From contig NC_092578.1 in assembly GCF_037975245.1 (NCBI RefSeq), positions 13,190,321 through 13,254,320 on the forward strand: a stretch of DNA of 64,000 nt, written 5' to 3'. Shown here one piece after another: positions 51,901 through 63,600 of the stretch. The notes below the pieces were generated by a model. That model worked only from the letters and a program-made list of their open reading frames with translations, did not search any database and was not told the DNA's origin. The position numbers and the translations under genes were made by a program. Source of the stretch: Apostichopus japonicus (taxonomy: Eukaryota > Echinodermata > Holothuroidea > Aspidochirotida > Stichopodidae). Every line of letters begins with the position of its first letter. Position 1 is the first letter of the stretch.

Positions 51901-54900
51901 ATACCGTAATGAAAATTCTTCAGAAATCACAAAATTTTCTTCAGAAATCACAAAATACTGCACCATTTCGCATCCAAGAACCCTTAATTATTGGAAAAAA
52001 TCCAATACCCCTCCCCTTACACACCTCCCCCAGGACGGCGATCACTGGAGGGGGGGCCTCCACCACTGAAGGTTGCCCACGGGCCTCCACTTGTCTAAAT
52101 CCGGCCCTGCCTCCACCCCCTCCCCCCTAGAGAAGTGCCAAAGAATATTCTTTGGCACTTTTCTAGGTATCTCAGGCCACTTTCCAGAATTTATAGAAAT
52201 TTTTATAAAATGGACGAACGAACACACAGTGCAAAATGAGCGGGGGAAATGGAGGTAAATTATGGACAGTTTTCTATGTTGTACCTGACACAAAGTGAAC
52301 CAGCATTGCTAGGCCACTTTATGCATGGTGCATCATAGGACACTGTTAACTGATCGGTACAGGAGTTTGTTTAATACCAAACTTGATTAAAAGTTCTGAT
52401 TCTCACTGCTGGAAATCTACATGGTCATGGTGTACGGTACATTGTAGGTGCCATGAATGGTCTGTGTGTCAGTTATCCAGAGATGGATAGCTTTAACCTA
52501 CTGGAAAGGCCTGAGATTATACCAGAGTTAATTTGAAGAATCCCCAACTACAGTTAGGCCTCAGCTGTAACACGTTCCCATCCTGCAAAAGATATAGCTG
52601 TGCACCTATAAAAACAGAGACTCGAAAACGTTCGTTCCTTTGCTCATCTGTGAGGAGCAATAAACCTACGCCTCTGGATAACGTTTCTCTTCTTTGATTT
52701 CAATAATGGGTATAACTTTTTTAAGTTTCATCATCAAATTGATATTAAACATAATATCTGCAATTGATATTAGCTTCTACAGAAATATCACAGCTGGGTT
52801 ATATACCTCCTTGATAATATAACCTATGAGTTGAGCCACCATCATCATCATCATCATTTTCAAACTTATAGATATATACTGTAGCAGCTTTGCATTTAAA
52901 AAAATAAAGAGAAAATTAATCAACATTTTCTGAACTCTCCTAGCTCTGCGGGATTAATTGCTTGTGGGAATTGAAATACGAAATGGATACGGATTTGGTC
53001 TGGCAATGTAACTAACTGATATATGCTGAAGCACATGAGTTAAAACTTATTGAGCTGATGCCAGCAAACTATAAAACTTGGACCAAACATCTGTTATTTA
53101 ATACAGCCAACTGAAGGATCCAATCAGACATTGTATGCATACAAATGTTATCCCAGTTTGAATGCATTCTGTAATGAATCAAGTGTGCAGGTTAGAAGCT
53201 GTTACATTGATCAGTTACCCCCCCCCCCCCAGGAGGTAGGGATTGGGGGGAGGAGCAGAGAAAAAACAAAATTGTTGATTTGAGAAGATTGTGTGGGAGG
53301 CTCATTTTATAATGATGGTTGATGGATGTTGGTGTTTATGCATCAGTTTAAATGCTGTATGCAGTGCATTGTGGGAATTCAAAGATGGCTGCCAAGTCTA
53401 ATCATTCTTTTGTTCATAAAGCAGAAATAGTTAGAAAGATTTTGGTGGCTGAAGTTGATATACATAGCAAAATTGCTAAATGTACTCTGTATATTTTAGG
53501 TGGAAAAACACAATCCCATAGCATGTTGTATCACAAAGATATGAGTTTTTTAAATTTTGTGATATTTGGTAAATGTATCTGGCAACATTATAATTTGCAT
53601 TATAATTTGTCAGAACTTTTATCCACAGAGGAAAAGAATATTTCTACAAAAAAAAAACCCATAACATATTGATGAAGTTTTAAGTACAGCGAACTGTGAC
53701 AGCTAAGCAAACATTTCAAATGTAACAGGTTTCAAGGAAAACTATTCAAGAAGATTATAATAGGTAAAGCTTTTTGAAGAGCATTTTGCCCAGATGACTA
53801 TCACAGACACCCTAAAGTGTGATCCAAACCTCCTGGAGTAGTTAAACACGCCTACCAATCAGTTAATGTACTGCAGCTGTGAGGATATGTGACAGCATGT
53901 ATACATTTGAATGTTGCGAGCCATTACATCTGTGGTAAAAAGTTAAAGGTCGTTCACAATTTATGCTCACAGTTATTTCCAAAGAAGCACTTTCCACAAT
54001 TTCTCTTTCAAAAAGGTCCGATGGAAAAGCAAAATTCAGTGTACTGTAAAACCGTTCGTATGGCATCTCAATCTTGTTTGACAGGTGGAAAGACCAATTT
54101 GCCTCTTTGCCTAAGTTTTATCTCTTGAGGATCTCCGTAAAGAGGTTAGGCCATTGTGCAAGCTGATTAAAGTCACCATTTGACGTCATTACCGCGGTGA
54201 CGTCAACAATATATGTTCCCAGCTAGCTTACTCTCTATGACATCAATCAAACAACTGTAACACTATTTCGTAAAATCTAGGAGACAAGTTTCACAAACTT
54301 ATGCGTAATGTGGGTGGAAGCAGCCAGGGAAGATGATTTAAATGTACGGTTGCCATGTCTTGCGTGTATAAAGCTGATAAAATGTTATCTGCAGAGTGGA
54401 GAAACCTATAAACTGGTTGTGGAATGAATTGTTAAAATGTTAAAATCGCTGCTGGAAAAGTGGGAATTTGTTTATATACAAATTTCAACTACATTAGATA
54501 AAACGGTTTTATATGTAAACACGATTTCAAGGGTTTTGAACTCTGCAGGCCGCTTATGTTCTTAAAACTTTGAACCATTTTACTTCAATGCATGTATATA
54601 CACAAACATCTCACCATCCAGTAAACAGTTCCCTGTAGTGCATTATATCATATACAGTCTTTATTGCCTAATGCTGTGTAAGGTGTTCAGAGTCTGCTTT
54701 TCATTATACAAAGGAAAAAAAATCTGACAATATGAACTACAAGCAAATTTCTGAAACAGAAAGAGATGAATTTGTCTAAGATATACTTCTTTCAAAAGAA
54801 AATGAAACAGGAAAAGAGTTAAGTAAGTGTCGGACTCGGAGGCAGCCAGAAGAAGCAACAATAATGTGGCATATCTGCTACAAAAAAAACTACAAGATTT

Positions 54901-57900
54901 ATAGAGTTTAATAGTTGTATAATAATTAGTTGTTTTAGTGTGCTAACACATTATTTCAATTACTAATATTCTGTAAACAAAGCTGCTACATACAGTATAG
55001 GGCTATGTGAAGTCATCTTCCCACATTATGTAGCAGTTTAAACATTTTGCATAGCAGTTTGCAAAGTGATACCACATCAATTATTTAAATTAAATTAAAT
55101 TAGATCAGCCTGGCTGGCTGGTAAAAGAACTTGAAAAAAGAAAAGGTTGACAATAATGGGAGAAAACAGGAAGTGTTCAATTAAAAAATCCCTGAAATGG
55201 GTTTCTTTGTTTGAATATATATTAAGATGATCAATGCATGGACGTAGTAATTATAATAATCCAAAAAGCAACGGATCTTTGATAGACAATTTCTAGTATA
55301 CATGATTCTGCCTCAACTTACTGTACAAGTCATCATTTCGATCTTAAATACCACCCCAGTCCCGTTTTTGGCCAGAAACAGGGAGATTTGAACATCTACC
55401 GGAGTTGGTAATGCTAGCCATACAGAGTGCTCGCTCCTCTGCACAAATTCATGATTAAACACACAGTGTACTATTTCAGTGGTCAAACCAAACTTCTCAC
55501 ACAGGAACGTAGTGCTGGCCATTAGCGCACTTGTGTTTACAATCATAAGGTGGCTGGTCAATTAATTAGGTGGGCTTTAGGATGAATCCTAATAACAGTA
55601 TTTGGGGTAGTTTATGCTATCAGGTAACAAATTATTAATGCTCGAGTGAATTTGAGGAGGACTGTTTTACTATAGGCAGGCTTGACAGTCACGATGTCAT
55701 ATTTATTGATTTTATTTAATTTCTGAGTTTGCTTTGACTACTTGATAACCTTTTATCATATCTGTATGTATCATATATTTGGCATTCTAAGGATTTTTCA
55801 CTGTACACTCAAAGTCCTTACTGAACAAACAAACGATTCTTTGATCACATGAATGAATAAATTTGTATTTGAGTTTGAGATGTACCAGACAGAAGAACAT
55901 TTTTTTTTCTGGCCGTAGAGAACACGTACACTATTCCAAGCTGCCAGCTATGCTTAAGAAGTTACTAGCAAAATTATTTAGATTTGGTCTAATTTGACAT
56001 TTCTATATACAGTATAGTTCACATGGAAGAGGACCATCTCACATTCTGTTAAGAACAAATGTTTGATGATGTTCCAAATGCATATTTAATCCAAACATAA
56101 GATAGAAAAAGGGGGAGAAATGGGGGGGGGGGGTGGAAACATGAGGCAAGCTAAGAGTAGTTAATGTGACTCTGTGAGAGTAACATTTCCCTCCTTGAAT
56201 TAATCCACATATCCGAGGATCCTTCATTGTACTGTACAAATTTTCACTGAGTATCTGAATGAATCTTTTTTTTACAGCTACAGGCACAAAAGCCTCAGAA
56301 CTGATAGTTTTTACAACTATTAGATTTCAAAGTTAACAACTATTCAGTATCAGGCCCGAGTACAGCTATATATATACCTGAAAAGTGTTGTGTAGATCGA
56401 TCAGCGACACCCATAGCATGCCGTATGAACTTAATTACCAAGAACCAGATCATGAGACAACCTCAATTTAATATCTCTTTCTTTGCAGAGCCTAGTGATG
56501 AAGAAAATACTTCAAACTAGGTCAGAATTAATTGATGGCCTAAAAATATAAAGACTCGTTTTTTCAATTACTAACTGTAGCTCCTAAAGTCTGTAAAATG
56601 AACTAATCATGCATTGCACACAAGGCAACATGTCTGAATGGTTTTCAGATCAATCTGTGAAATGTCACTGGGTGGGGGGGGGAGAAGAATCCGCAAGGAC
56701 TTTTTGATTCTCAACATGTTTGGTGCTGATATGGTTAGAGTCCTTTTGACTGTCAATTTAAATCCTACGAGTGTGAACCACAGGCCTTTACTGTTATCAC
56801 TACTTTCTGGCCATGTGTTATCATAATTTTCATGACACACCATTTGGGATGCAAATGGTACATTCCGAGGCATATTTAGCCTATAAATTAGCATATAATT
56901 AGCTCTAAAACACACGATTGTACACATTTTTATACTCTTGTTTTTTTCTGTGAGGTAGTTTGAGGTTAAAACGGTGTCACATACTCTTGTGGTAGTGGTC
57001 AGCTAATTCCTCCCGGGCTGAATGTAAAAATCCTGACTGAACCATTTCCTCCGGCCTGTTGATGGGAGGTGGGGGAAGGGGGAAATCCCCCTCCTTGCAC
57101 TCGCCACTGTTTCTCATGTATGTACACAGCAATCAAGTATAAGCCAAGCACATCATTAACTGCCTCAACTACACAAAATATGTGTCTACCAATCATGGGC
57201 CAGCAATCACTCTTTTAAATGTGCCTCTCTCTACCCAAGTGAATCAATTTGGGAATATATCCCAAAGTTGAAAATAGGATTACAACATGAATGGGTGTTT
57301 TCACTTTGTAGATGTTAACAACTAGCCTCCCATCACCCATTAAAAAGCCCCAGTACAATATACCAGCAAATGCAAATATGAACGCTACCACCTGGTGAGC
57401 GTTTCCAACATGTCCAAATAAAATGAAAACAAATATACATTACCAATTTACCATCCCTTCATACACTTTACCATATTTGATGTTACATCATTTTGATAAT
57501 CACAGAAATTCTAAAATTGTCTCCCGTATCTGGACCATTGTCCCATAATTATGACCGACTTGTGGACTTTAATTTTCAGACCAGTCTTGATCACTACACA
57601 AATAATTTAAAGGGAAAAAAAAACAGTATCTATCCTGTCTCGGGCATATTCTTTGAGCCTCTGTCTGATCTTCGCTTATCAGTCATTTAATCAAGCCAAA
57701 AACTTGTCATCAGACCTTCTGCGTAACTTCAAGTGGAAATCTTGGCGGTGCAAGGAGAGAGTGGAGTGATCCAAGTCAATTTGTATGAAAGAAACAGAAT
57801 CGTTCGAGCACACAGAGAAAGACAACATTATACGGTTATACGGACACGGGTTATTGATTACATTTCAATCCCCCGTTTTGCCTGCAAAGAAACTGAAAAT

Positions 57901-60900
57901 CTGATTGAGAGGGTTTTTTCTTTTTTGGACTGATGACAGGACAGAAATAAGATTTGATCGGATAGCTCTTGAGGGAAGCCTAGTTAAGCGAAGTTTATAA
58001 CCACTGTAGTTTAATGTAGCTCTTCCTGATCATGAAAAAGTCACGACCAAACACCAGAAGACTGTACTCCAGTTTCGACGCAGTGTCTGTACACAGATCT
58101 ACAAGGTTTTACGTTACTGGATGCACCGCTTTCTGGATCTTAATTAAGAATCGTTACCATCGGACTGATACCCACGGGGCTCGTCAAATGTTTCGCTAAC
58201 ACTTTGTTATAATGTTACCGAGTGCATATCACAGATGACACAAATTATTTATCTGTAAACTGTGAAGGGCCTCGAAGGAGGAAGAGTTCGGGAAGGGATA
58301 GCGACACACGGCTGTTCATGCATGGTTATCACGTCGACGCACAGCATAACAATGACCAAAACCTTGATGATTAGTTTACCAATTGACCTGAATTAAAAGT
58401 GTTTGAAGAATATATGCCAGAAAATATAAGAAACAGCATACAGTATAAAGCATGTATACTATAGTGTTGTTACTATAACAACCAAACATAAGAAACAGCC
58501 TACATTATAAAGTATGGAGTAAAGTGTTGCAACGATAACAAGCAAATATAAGAAACAGCCTACAGTAAGCATGTATACTATAGTGTTGATCCGATAAAAT
58601 GATATCGGTGATACATACACAGTAGTAACAGTACTGTACATCATCTATATGAGTTCTTTCTCCCAATATCTTGAACCGAACCAGCCTAAATGATACATCT
58701 CACGATACTTTAACTGATTAACAGAAACACGAAAAAAGACACAGTACACATTGAGACTTTAAAATTAGTGGCTTTGGGTTTTGTTTGGTGGCATTGTAAT
58801 TCCATTTGTACTGCATGTATACTTGGTGCGCTGTTGTTCAACTGAAGTATTGTTTCTTACGGTTCATTTAGTTAGTTGGAAAATGGATTGTCAATTATAC
58901 AAAACTAATGTCAAATACATGTCTCAATGACAAAGATATTTTGGCCTATGTTCAGTGGCGTAACCAGACTTTTCATGGAAGGGGCAAGGGGGAGCGGGGC
59001 AAGTTTTGCATGCACCCAGTTCAGTCATTTTAGGTACTTTCATGGCAATATGCCCCATTCCCAAACACTTGAAACCATGCGTGGTAACGGTACTGTTATG
59101 AATGTCTCTTTACCCAAATTGAACATTTTATTCCTGAGTTCCATCTGCTAAATTGTTGAAGGGATAGTCCAAATAAAAATATGAACTTAATTTATTGTAG
59201 AGAAAGTCAAGCGCATAGCAAGGATTTCATATTGGGGGATAGAGTGGATTCTCTTTGTTGACCTGTCAATGAGAACGCTTTGCGCCCCTGGAAGCTATGC
59301 GATATGGTGGTCTTTAGAGGCTTCAGAGCTCTAACCAATCCTGAAAAACAATTTTGATGACCCAGCATACTGGCCTTATAAGAAAAATGACTGTTAAGTA
59401 CAGTATACTCATAAACGAAAACAAAAAACCTTGTAAAAGCATAACTTGAGGCTAAATTGCAACAATGTACCATTTGAATCAAGCAATCCAATAGCCATTT
59501 ACATAATTTGTAACCGGCCCCATCTCTCTAGCTACCACTTAAAATTTTGTGTCTACCAATTCAATGTAATGTATCAGGTTTTACTTATACAGTACACAAA
59601 TGAACTTTTTGCGTTATGTTGTTGTCCCTATTGTGAACTCGGTAAACAAGTATGTTACCGTTTCTATGTGTACAAACTACGGTCTTTATAAATCTTTCCT
59701 TGTCAACGGAACTAGTACAAAGGTACTGCTGTCCCCAAAATCATGGCAAATTCAACCAAATCCAGCTTGAATCGAGCAGTAATTCTCTATAACAGTCTTT
59801 GATGATTCCCTTCATTCTGATATTTGCATGTTTCCATGGTTACTGTACTTATAAATCATGTGATCCAAGCTATCTGCTGTAATACTCATAGAACATGCGT
59901 ACGTAAACATTTGACTTGTCGTTTCACTTTAGTATAGTCGCAATAAAAAGAAAACCCATCATAACTCTGGATATCACTAAAATTAATCAGAGTTGCTCAA
60001 TGTATTTACCTGACACTAACACTTCATACATCTGGTTGACAATAAGTTTCCATGGCGATGATTTCTCGTAGAGAATTGCATATCAGACTTATAAGGTACA
60101 GGAAATCAGTTGTCACACTAACATGTGTGTATATACATATATAAATCATGGCGTTGGTGTGTTGGATATTTGTTAGAAGAAACGACTAGAGTAATGTGTG
60201 CCTTTTAAAAACGAGTTATTTACCATAAAAGGACTTTTTGCAACAACCTGGATGGTACAGTAGGTCAATAGTGTAACAGAACACCAGGATTGCCTAAGAA
60301 ATGTGAGATGCATAACATCATAGTAGACCTGTAAAGTGTGTCAAGTCTTAAGATGAAAACATGCAGGTACTTGACATGACATACATTATTAAATAACCAC
60401 ATCTTTCAAACACGTGCACATAACATTCAATGATGAGGTAAACATCTTTAGGAAAAAGAAGTTTGATTGGTAATGCATGAAATTTGAGCTTGAGGCAGTA
60501 CATGTATCCAAGGTTGTGTAATGTAGTAGATAAGGGCAAGCAATTTCTCAGATTTGTGGCGAAAGCTAATATCGTCCACAACTGAAGAAGGTCAGGAACA
60601 CGGCATCATCACTGAATTATTAGTAAATTTTGGTGCATAATCATCCTTTGTTGTGGGGTGCCAGGATACGGGAAGGAAAGTGGAAGGGAAGGGAAGGAAA
60701 GGAGTCACATGACTCATTTTATTATGAAGATTCCAAAAGTGTATTAAACAAAAACATGTATCAGCAAAAAATTAAGTTTGATATGTTATATAAGTAGTGT
60801 CAATGGGTTTAAGAATGCTTTGGACAAGCACTTTAAGCATTGTAATCGGGTCTGCGTGTTTGTGTCTTCAGTTTTTTTTCTCTCTCTCTATAGGGTCCTT

Positions 60901-63192
60901 GATGGGGACTTAAGTGTCCCTCCTGATCCTTTTTTCTACTAAACTAAACTAAACTTATATACTGATAATAAACACTGATATCAGTCCAGTTCTATAACAC
61001 TGTTAACTTTGGAGAAATGGCTCTTTTAACAGCTGAGTTTCTTCAATTGAAGTGACTGAACTATTTAGTCTAACATTAAAGACCATTAAAGGTCAAGTTT
61101 CTCAAGTACAATCACAAAACTCCATACATGGGAAAGTTTTTTTGTATTACATCAAATGACATGTTAACGATTCGTACCATACAAACTTGGCAAGGACAAA
61201 TGGTGTCCAACCATCCTCAAAAGCTGCTCGGTTGTTCAAAATATGAATTTAAAATAGCATGTTTTGTTTGATTTATTTAAATTCATAAAACAATGGATTA
61301 ACATTAACAGTTAGGCCTGCACTAAGGAGCAAAAGTCTGGCATTAAGTAAGTCTGCATTATGAGAGCATTCCAGAGAACAGTACAGTGAGAGATGTCACC
61401 ATGGCAATTCAGTCAATAATATTTCTACAAAACAGTTGCACTTTGATGAAATTCTAAATAAAAGAAAAATTTTACAGCTAAAACAAATATTCCAAATGTA
61501 CAGTACTTCAAGGACAAATCAACATGGAGGTTATAATAGAAATGTAAAAGCGTCGAAAGAACATTTGCCATTAAGACATCACCTACTGCGATCTACTCCA
61601 GGAAATAAATGAGGGTTCAGCCCGTCAAAATAAATCCCCTTTCAATCTACTTCATGGACAAATCAACATGGATGTTATATAGAAATGTAAAAGCGTCAGA
61701 AGGACAAAATAAATCCCCTTCAATCAACCATATCTTGTGTTAGGGATAAGATACAGAGTTTTGACTAACAGTGTGGACCCAATTTTCTGTTCCATGTGTC
61801 ACATTCTCGCTGAAACAGGAATATCCCTTTAAGTCTTCATTAAATGTATAGAGAATAACACATGTACGTACATGACTAGTGTTTATGTATAGCGAGTAGT
61901 AGAACATATGAATTTATTCATGGATATCTTTTGATGAGTGATTGGAGTTTGTTGTAAACTTGTCTCTTGAAAAACACTGTATTGAACTTTGCTTTGTTTC
62001 TTAAGATCTAGCTTAATTTCATAAAATTTTTCTACCAACCAGCAATACAGTCTTGTCTTTCACATTTGTAGAAAAACAAAGGAATCTTGTGTGTGCCAAC
62101 TACGTCAGGATATAGTTTCGTAGGACTTTGAATAGAGGAAGGCTGTTCAGAAGTAGCTGAACATTTCCCTCCGTTAAATGCCAAGTTGTTAGGACGACGG
62201 CCTTGTAAGGTGACGTGACAATTGTCTGACAAAATCACTTGGGAAGAGAAAGTGAAATTCGGGGTAAATATTAGATTAATATTTTCTTAAATGTGCTGCC
62301 TTTTCAATTCTCGCCATGGTCTTTCCTTCCTAACGCTACATTTGTGGAGCTGATGAACTGTGAGGCTGCTTACAGACAGCTATTGATTAAACCTCGGAAA
62401 TACGAAGACAATCTTTCTAACCGAAAACCTTTTAAGCTTCCTACTTTATGATTTCGAAGGTACCCTCTCCTAAACATCAAGATTTATTTATGGCTTACAT
62501 TTTTTTTATGTACCATGCAAAACGTTCAATTTCCCTGGGAAGGCCTCTCTGGCAATGGGAAAAAAAGAAATAAAGACAAATAAAAAAAATAAAAAATAGA
62601 AAATCTGTCGGGGTACTTTTGACAGAAGGGTGGGCAGAGTTTGTAAGGACTTGAAATGTAAATTTCGATCTTTACATGTGTAGGAAAATTCAAGAAAAGA
62701 TCAAAAGGTCGGTAAGTCATTTATGAAAGGGCGAAGTAGTTCTGTTGTTGATTGATGCTGTTGTTGATATTTTTATGAAAACTGAACAACATTAAGGTCA
62801 AATGTAATATATACATGACATAGGCTTATATCTTGCTGAATTAGAACCGTTTTTATTCAAATTTTGAAGAAAGCAATAATTAATCACGCGGTTGGACTCC
62901 CAATTTCCAACAAAATAACTGATCCTCTGCAATGTAATATCAAATTCTAATGTATTGCAAATCTCAGCAAACTTTTTTGAGAGAATCATTCACAAAATAA
63001 AACCCAGCTCTGTATTGTGAAGTGATGATCATTCGAAGACGCCTCAGCTGAAATTTTGCAACCCGTTGATATGAAACGCTCAATTTTACCAAATGGAATC
63101 CAAGCAACGAGTTGGGCTACTTTACTGGCTGAATGCCGGTGGATTTCACCTTTTGCCATCAGAAATAAAGGGCACTTGTATCTTTCTGCCAT
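36726..63192 (-). CDS. RING-finger (C3HC4) protein, proposed 4-exon gene
   Basis: Proposed exons in transcription order: 63192-63090 (ATG), 62237-62036, 55553-55322, 36944-36726 (TAA). Lengths 103+202+232+219 sum to 252 codons, and all junction phases agree. The last exon encodes a complete RING finger, so the product is probably an E3 ubiquitin ligase or related adaptor. The first three exons (about 179 residues) hold no domain I can name. They read as beta-rich, well-mixed protein sequence (ILSDNCHVTLQGRRPNNLAF; FLCEKFGLTTEIVHCVFNHE; ALPTPVDVQISLFLAKNG). Introns are about 0.85, 6.5 and 18.4 kb and are full of transposons. The terminal exon is well supported. Linking the others to it rests on phase and strand only, and further exons may be missing. 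Confidence 0.5.
36947..39720. other. Part of the large last intron of the RING gene
   Basis: No supported exon. A 50-codon plus-strand open frame without ATG (about 37995-38180) ends at a possible donor but is unsupported. A purine-rich tract lies at 38778-38833, and (CT)n plus a C-run lie at 38931-38973. Confidence 0.35.
39725..40195. repeat. Tandem duplication of about 240 bp
   Basis: Two diverged copies follow each other, about 39725-39970 and 39971-40195. Both carry GCACTGACCACAAGGTAAAT, then an AAAATCGGGAC word, GAGAAAATAA, and GATGCCAAA before a T-rich end. The copies differ by many small indels. Confidence 0.75.
40200..40880. other. Non-coding stretch
   Basis: AT-rich intronic or intergenic sequence. 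Nothing is recognised. Confidence 0.4.
40881..41182. repeat. 22-23 bp minisatellite, 13 copies, with palindromic core
   Basis: Unit close to GAGGGACCATGTCCGATCGG, then A or AT plus 1-2 bases. Thirteen copies are counted. Most units contain TCCGATCGGA or a close variant, a perfect 10-bp palindrome. Unit length is not a multiple of three, and overlapping repeat peptides on the minus strand are incidental. Confidence 0.93.
41183..46079. other. Non-coding stretch, mostly intron of the RING gene
   Basis: Contains a (CA)n tract at 42099-42120, a G-rich stretch at 43300-43375, and TTAAAGGTACACTG at about 43783, which resembles one end of a TTAA-type MITE without a clear partner. A 126-codon minus-strand open frame at 44754-45134 has no recognisable content. 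A G-run lies at 45570-45583. No gene is supported. Confidence 0.35.
46086..46600. mobile_element. DNA transposon (MITE), 515 bp, perfect 14-bp TIRs
   Basis: The left end CAGGGATGTGCCCA is repeated perfectly in inverted form at the right end (TGGGCACATCCCTG). A 6-bp direct repeat CTATGA directly abuts both ends (46080-46085 and 46601-46606). CAGGG ends are hAT-like, but hAT duplications are normally 8 bp, so either two bases have mutated or this is another superfamily. No coding frame. Confidence 0.88.
46610..47290. other. Non-coding stretch
   Basis: Unremarkable AT-rich sequence between two mobile elements. Confidence 0.4.
47638..48005. mobile_element. TTAA-flanked MITE, copy 2, nested in a retrotransposon (368 bp)
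   Basis: Bounded by TTAA at 47638-47641 and 48002-48005, with ends TTAAAGGCATTGGAGACTCG and CGCGAGTCTTCACTCCCTTT + AA. It matches the 34487-34864 copy over its whole length in inverted orientation with scattered substitutions. The flanking sequence on both sides is CR1-like coding remnant, so it inserted into that element. Confidence 0.9.
48312..48600 (-). pseudogene. Reverse transcriptase fragment
   Basis: The part of the retrotransposon covering the catalytic ADD box and the following LELNVNRTKEM helix region. At least one frameshift lies between the two, since they read in different frames. Confidence 0.8.
48625..51181. other. Non-coding stretch, intron of the RING gene
   Basis: Holds a G/A-rich region at 49457-49515, a G-rich patch at 50306-50326 and the short repeat described at 50719. 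No gene is supported. Confidence 0.4.
50719..50783. repeat. 23-bp tandem repeat, three copies
   Basis: GGTCCCCTCCCTCCCTACCC plus CCC is repeated nearly three times; the last copy is shorter and has one change. Confidence 0.85.
51190..52109. mobile_element. hAT-type DNA transposon, non-autonomous, 920 bp
   Basis: Perfect 14-bp terminal inverted repeats, CAGGGCCGGATTTA at the left and TAAATCCGGCCCTG at the right, flanked by a perfect 8-bp target duplication CCTCCACC (51182-51189 and 52110-52117). The sub-terminal GCCCACGGGCCTCCAC word is also inverted or repeated near both ends. The inside shares a GCACCATTTCGCATCC-type block with the MITE at 13.5 kb. No transposase frame is visible. Confidence 0.95.
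52120..55310. other. Non-coding stretch
   Basis: Large-intron sequence with a C-run at 53219-53230 and a (CAT)n patch near 52840-52855. A minus-strand frame at about 53945-54113 reads protein-like (NWSFHLSNKIEMPYERFYST) after an AG, but its phase does not fit between the neighbouring exons. Confidence 0.35.
55322..55553 (-). CDS. Probable internal coding exon of the RING-finger gene
   Basis: Open for 77 codons between acceptor GACCAG/CCACC and donor TGTACA/GTAAGT, exiting in phase 0, the same phase in which the RING exon begins. Composition is protein-like (LTTEIVHCVFNHEFVQRSEH; VWLALPTPVDVQISLFLAKN). No domain is recognised. Confidence 0.5.
55554..58419. other. Non-coding stretch, intron of the RING gene
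   Basis: Contains G-runs at about 56120 and 56670, and at 57061-57110 a G/C-run segment ending TTGCACTCGCCACTG that resembles a hAT-type MITE end. No gene is supported. Confidence 0.35.
58420..58600. repeat. 60-62 bp tandem repeat, nearly three copies
   Basis: AAGAAACAGCCTACA-type starts occur at 58428, 58490 and 58550, each followed by AAGCATGTATACTATAGTGTTG or a variant. The third copy is partial. Confidence 0.85.
58601..61490. other. Non-coding stretch
   Basis: CAGTGGCGTAACCAGAC at about 58953 looks like one end of a hAT-type MITE. CAAGCGCATAGCAAGG at about 59208 may be another. A (CTAAA)n-like tail near 60935-60955, after GATGGGGACTTAAGTGTCCC, resembles the 3' end of a non-LTR element. 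No gene is supported. Confidence 0.35.
61498..61735. repeat. Imperfect direct duplication of about 140 bp
   Basis: GGACAAATCAACATGGAGGT through AGAAATGTAAAAGCGTC appears at about 61511-61555 and again at 61650-61710, and each is followed by an AAATAAATCCCCTT...CAATC word. The second copy lacks about 70 bp in the middle. Confidence 0.8.
62036..62237 (-). CDS. Probable internal coding exon (exon 2) of the RING-finger gene
   Basis: Follows a pyrimidine-rich acceptor (CTTTCTCTTCCCAAG) and is open for 66 full codons to donor GGTTG/GTAGAA. It encodes ILSDNCHVTLQGRRPNNLAF and later YPDVVGTHKIPLFFYKC. Entry phase fits the exon at 63090 and exit phase fits the exon at 55553. Confidence 0.42.
63090..63192 (-). 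CDS. Possible first coding exon of the RING-finger gene
   Basis: ATG at 63192 with G at +4, 34 codons (MAERYKCPLFLMAKG, then QLVAWIPF), donor TTTG/GTAAAA. The open frame continues past the donor to 62986, so an unspliced or alternative form is possible. An out-of-frame ATG lies 8 bp upstream. Confidence 0.35.
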
Positions 63193-63499
63193 TAGACATT
63201 AAGAATCTATGATCACATGATAAGTAGGGTAACAATCGTCAACTAACAAAAAGCACACAATTTTTCAACAATATTTCTCACAATTTCTCACAATTTATTT
63301 AATTTTTGTTTTGTAGTTTTGTTCCTTTCACCAATTTTTCTCCAGTATATGTATATATTTATCATATTCAAAATGGGGAAAACATTCTATCAGCATTGCG
63401 CTTTTGTTTTTCTCTCCTTTTCCATGCATTTGTATAGCTTAAATATATATATAAATTATCATGATGAATGTTGTTTTTCTTTCTTTGTACCTGTCTCTC

Positions 63500-63600
63500 T
63501 AGATTGTATTGTATATCCAAATATCTTTTTAAACTTTGTTAAACATTCATGTTCTGTACAAACTTGCTGGATATAAATGGTTGTCATTGTCATTGACAAC
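63500..63600 (+). mobile_element. Possible 3' end of a non-LTR retrotransposon
   Basis: GGATATAAATGGTTGTCATT followed by GTCATTG repeats is a usual tail of CR1-like elements. No reverse transcriptase frame is visible upstream, so at most a short 3' fragment is present. Confidence 0.3.

Noticed and set aside
53352-53672. 106-codon plus-strand frame
   Set aside because: Lys/Asn/Ile-rich content follows base composition. No splice or polyA context and no known motif.
53945-54113. Minus-strand exon-like frame (NWSFHLSNKIEMPYERFYST)
   Set aside because: Its entry phase does not match the phase-0 exit of the exon at 55322, so it was left out of the RING gene. An extra unseen exon could rescue it.
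57733-57933. 66-codon plus-strand frame with mixed composition
   Set aside because: No flanking splice sites that lead anywhere, no motif, and it sits in a proposed intron on the other strand.
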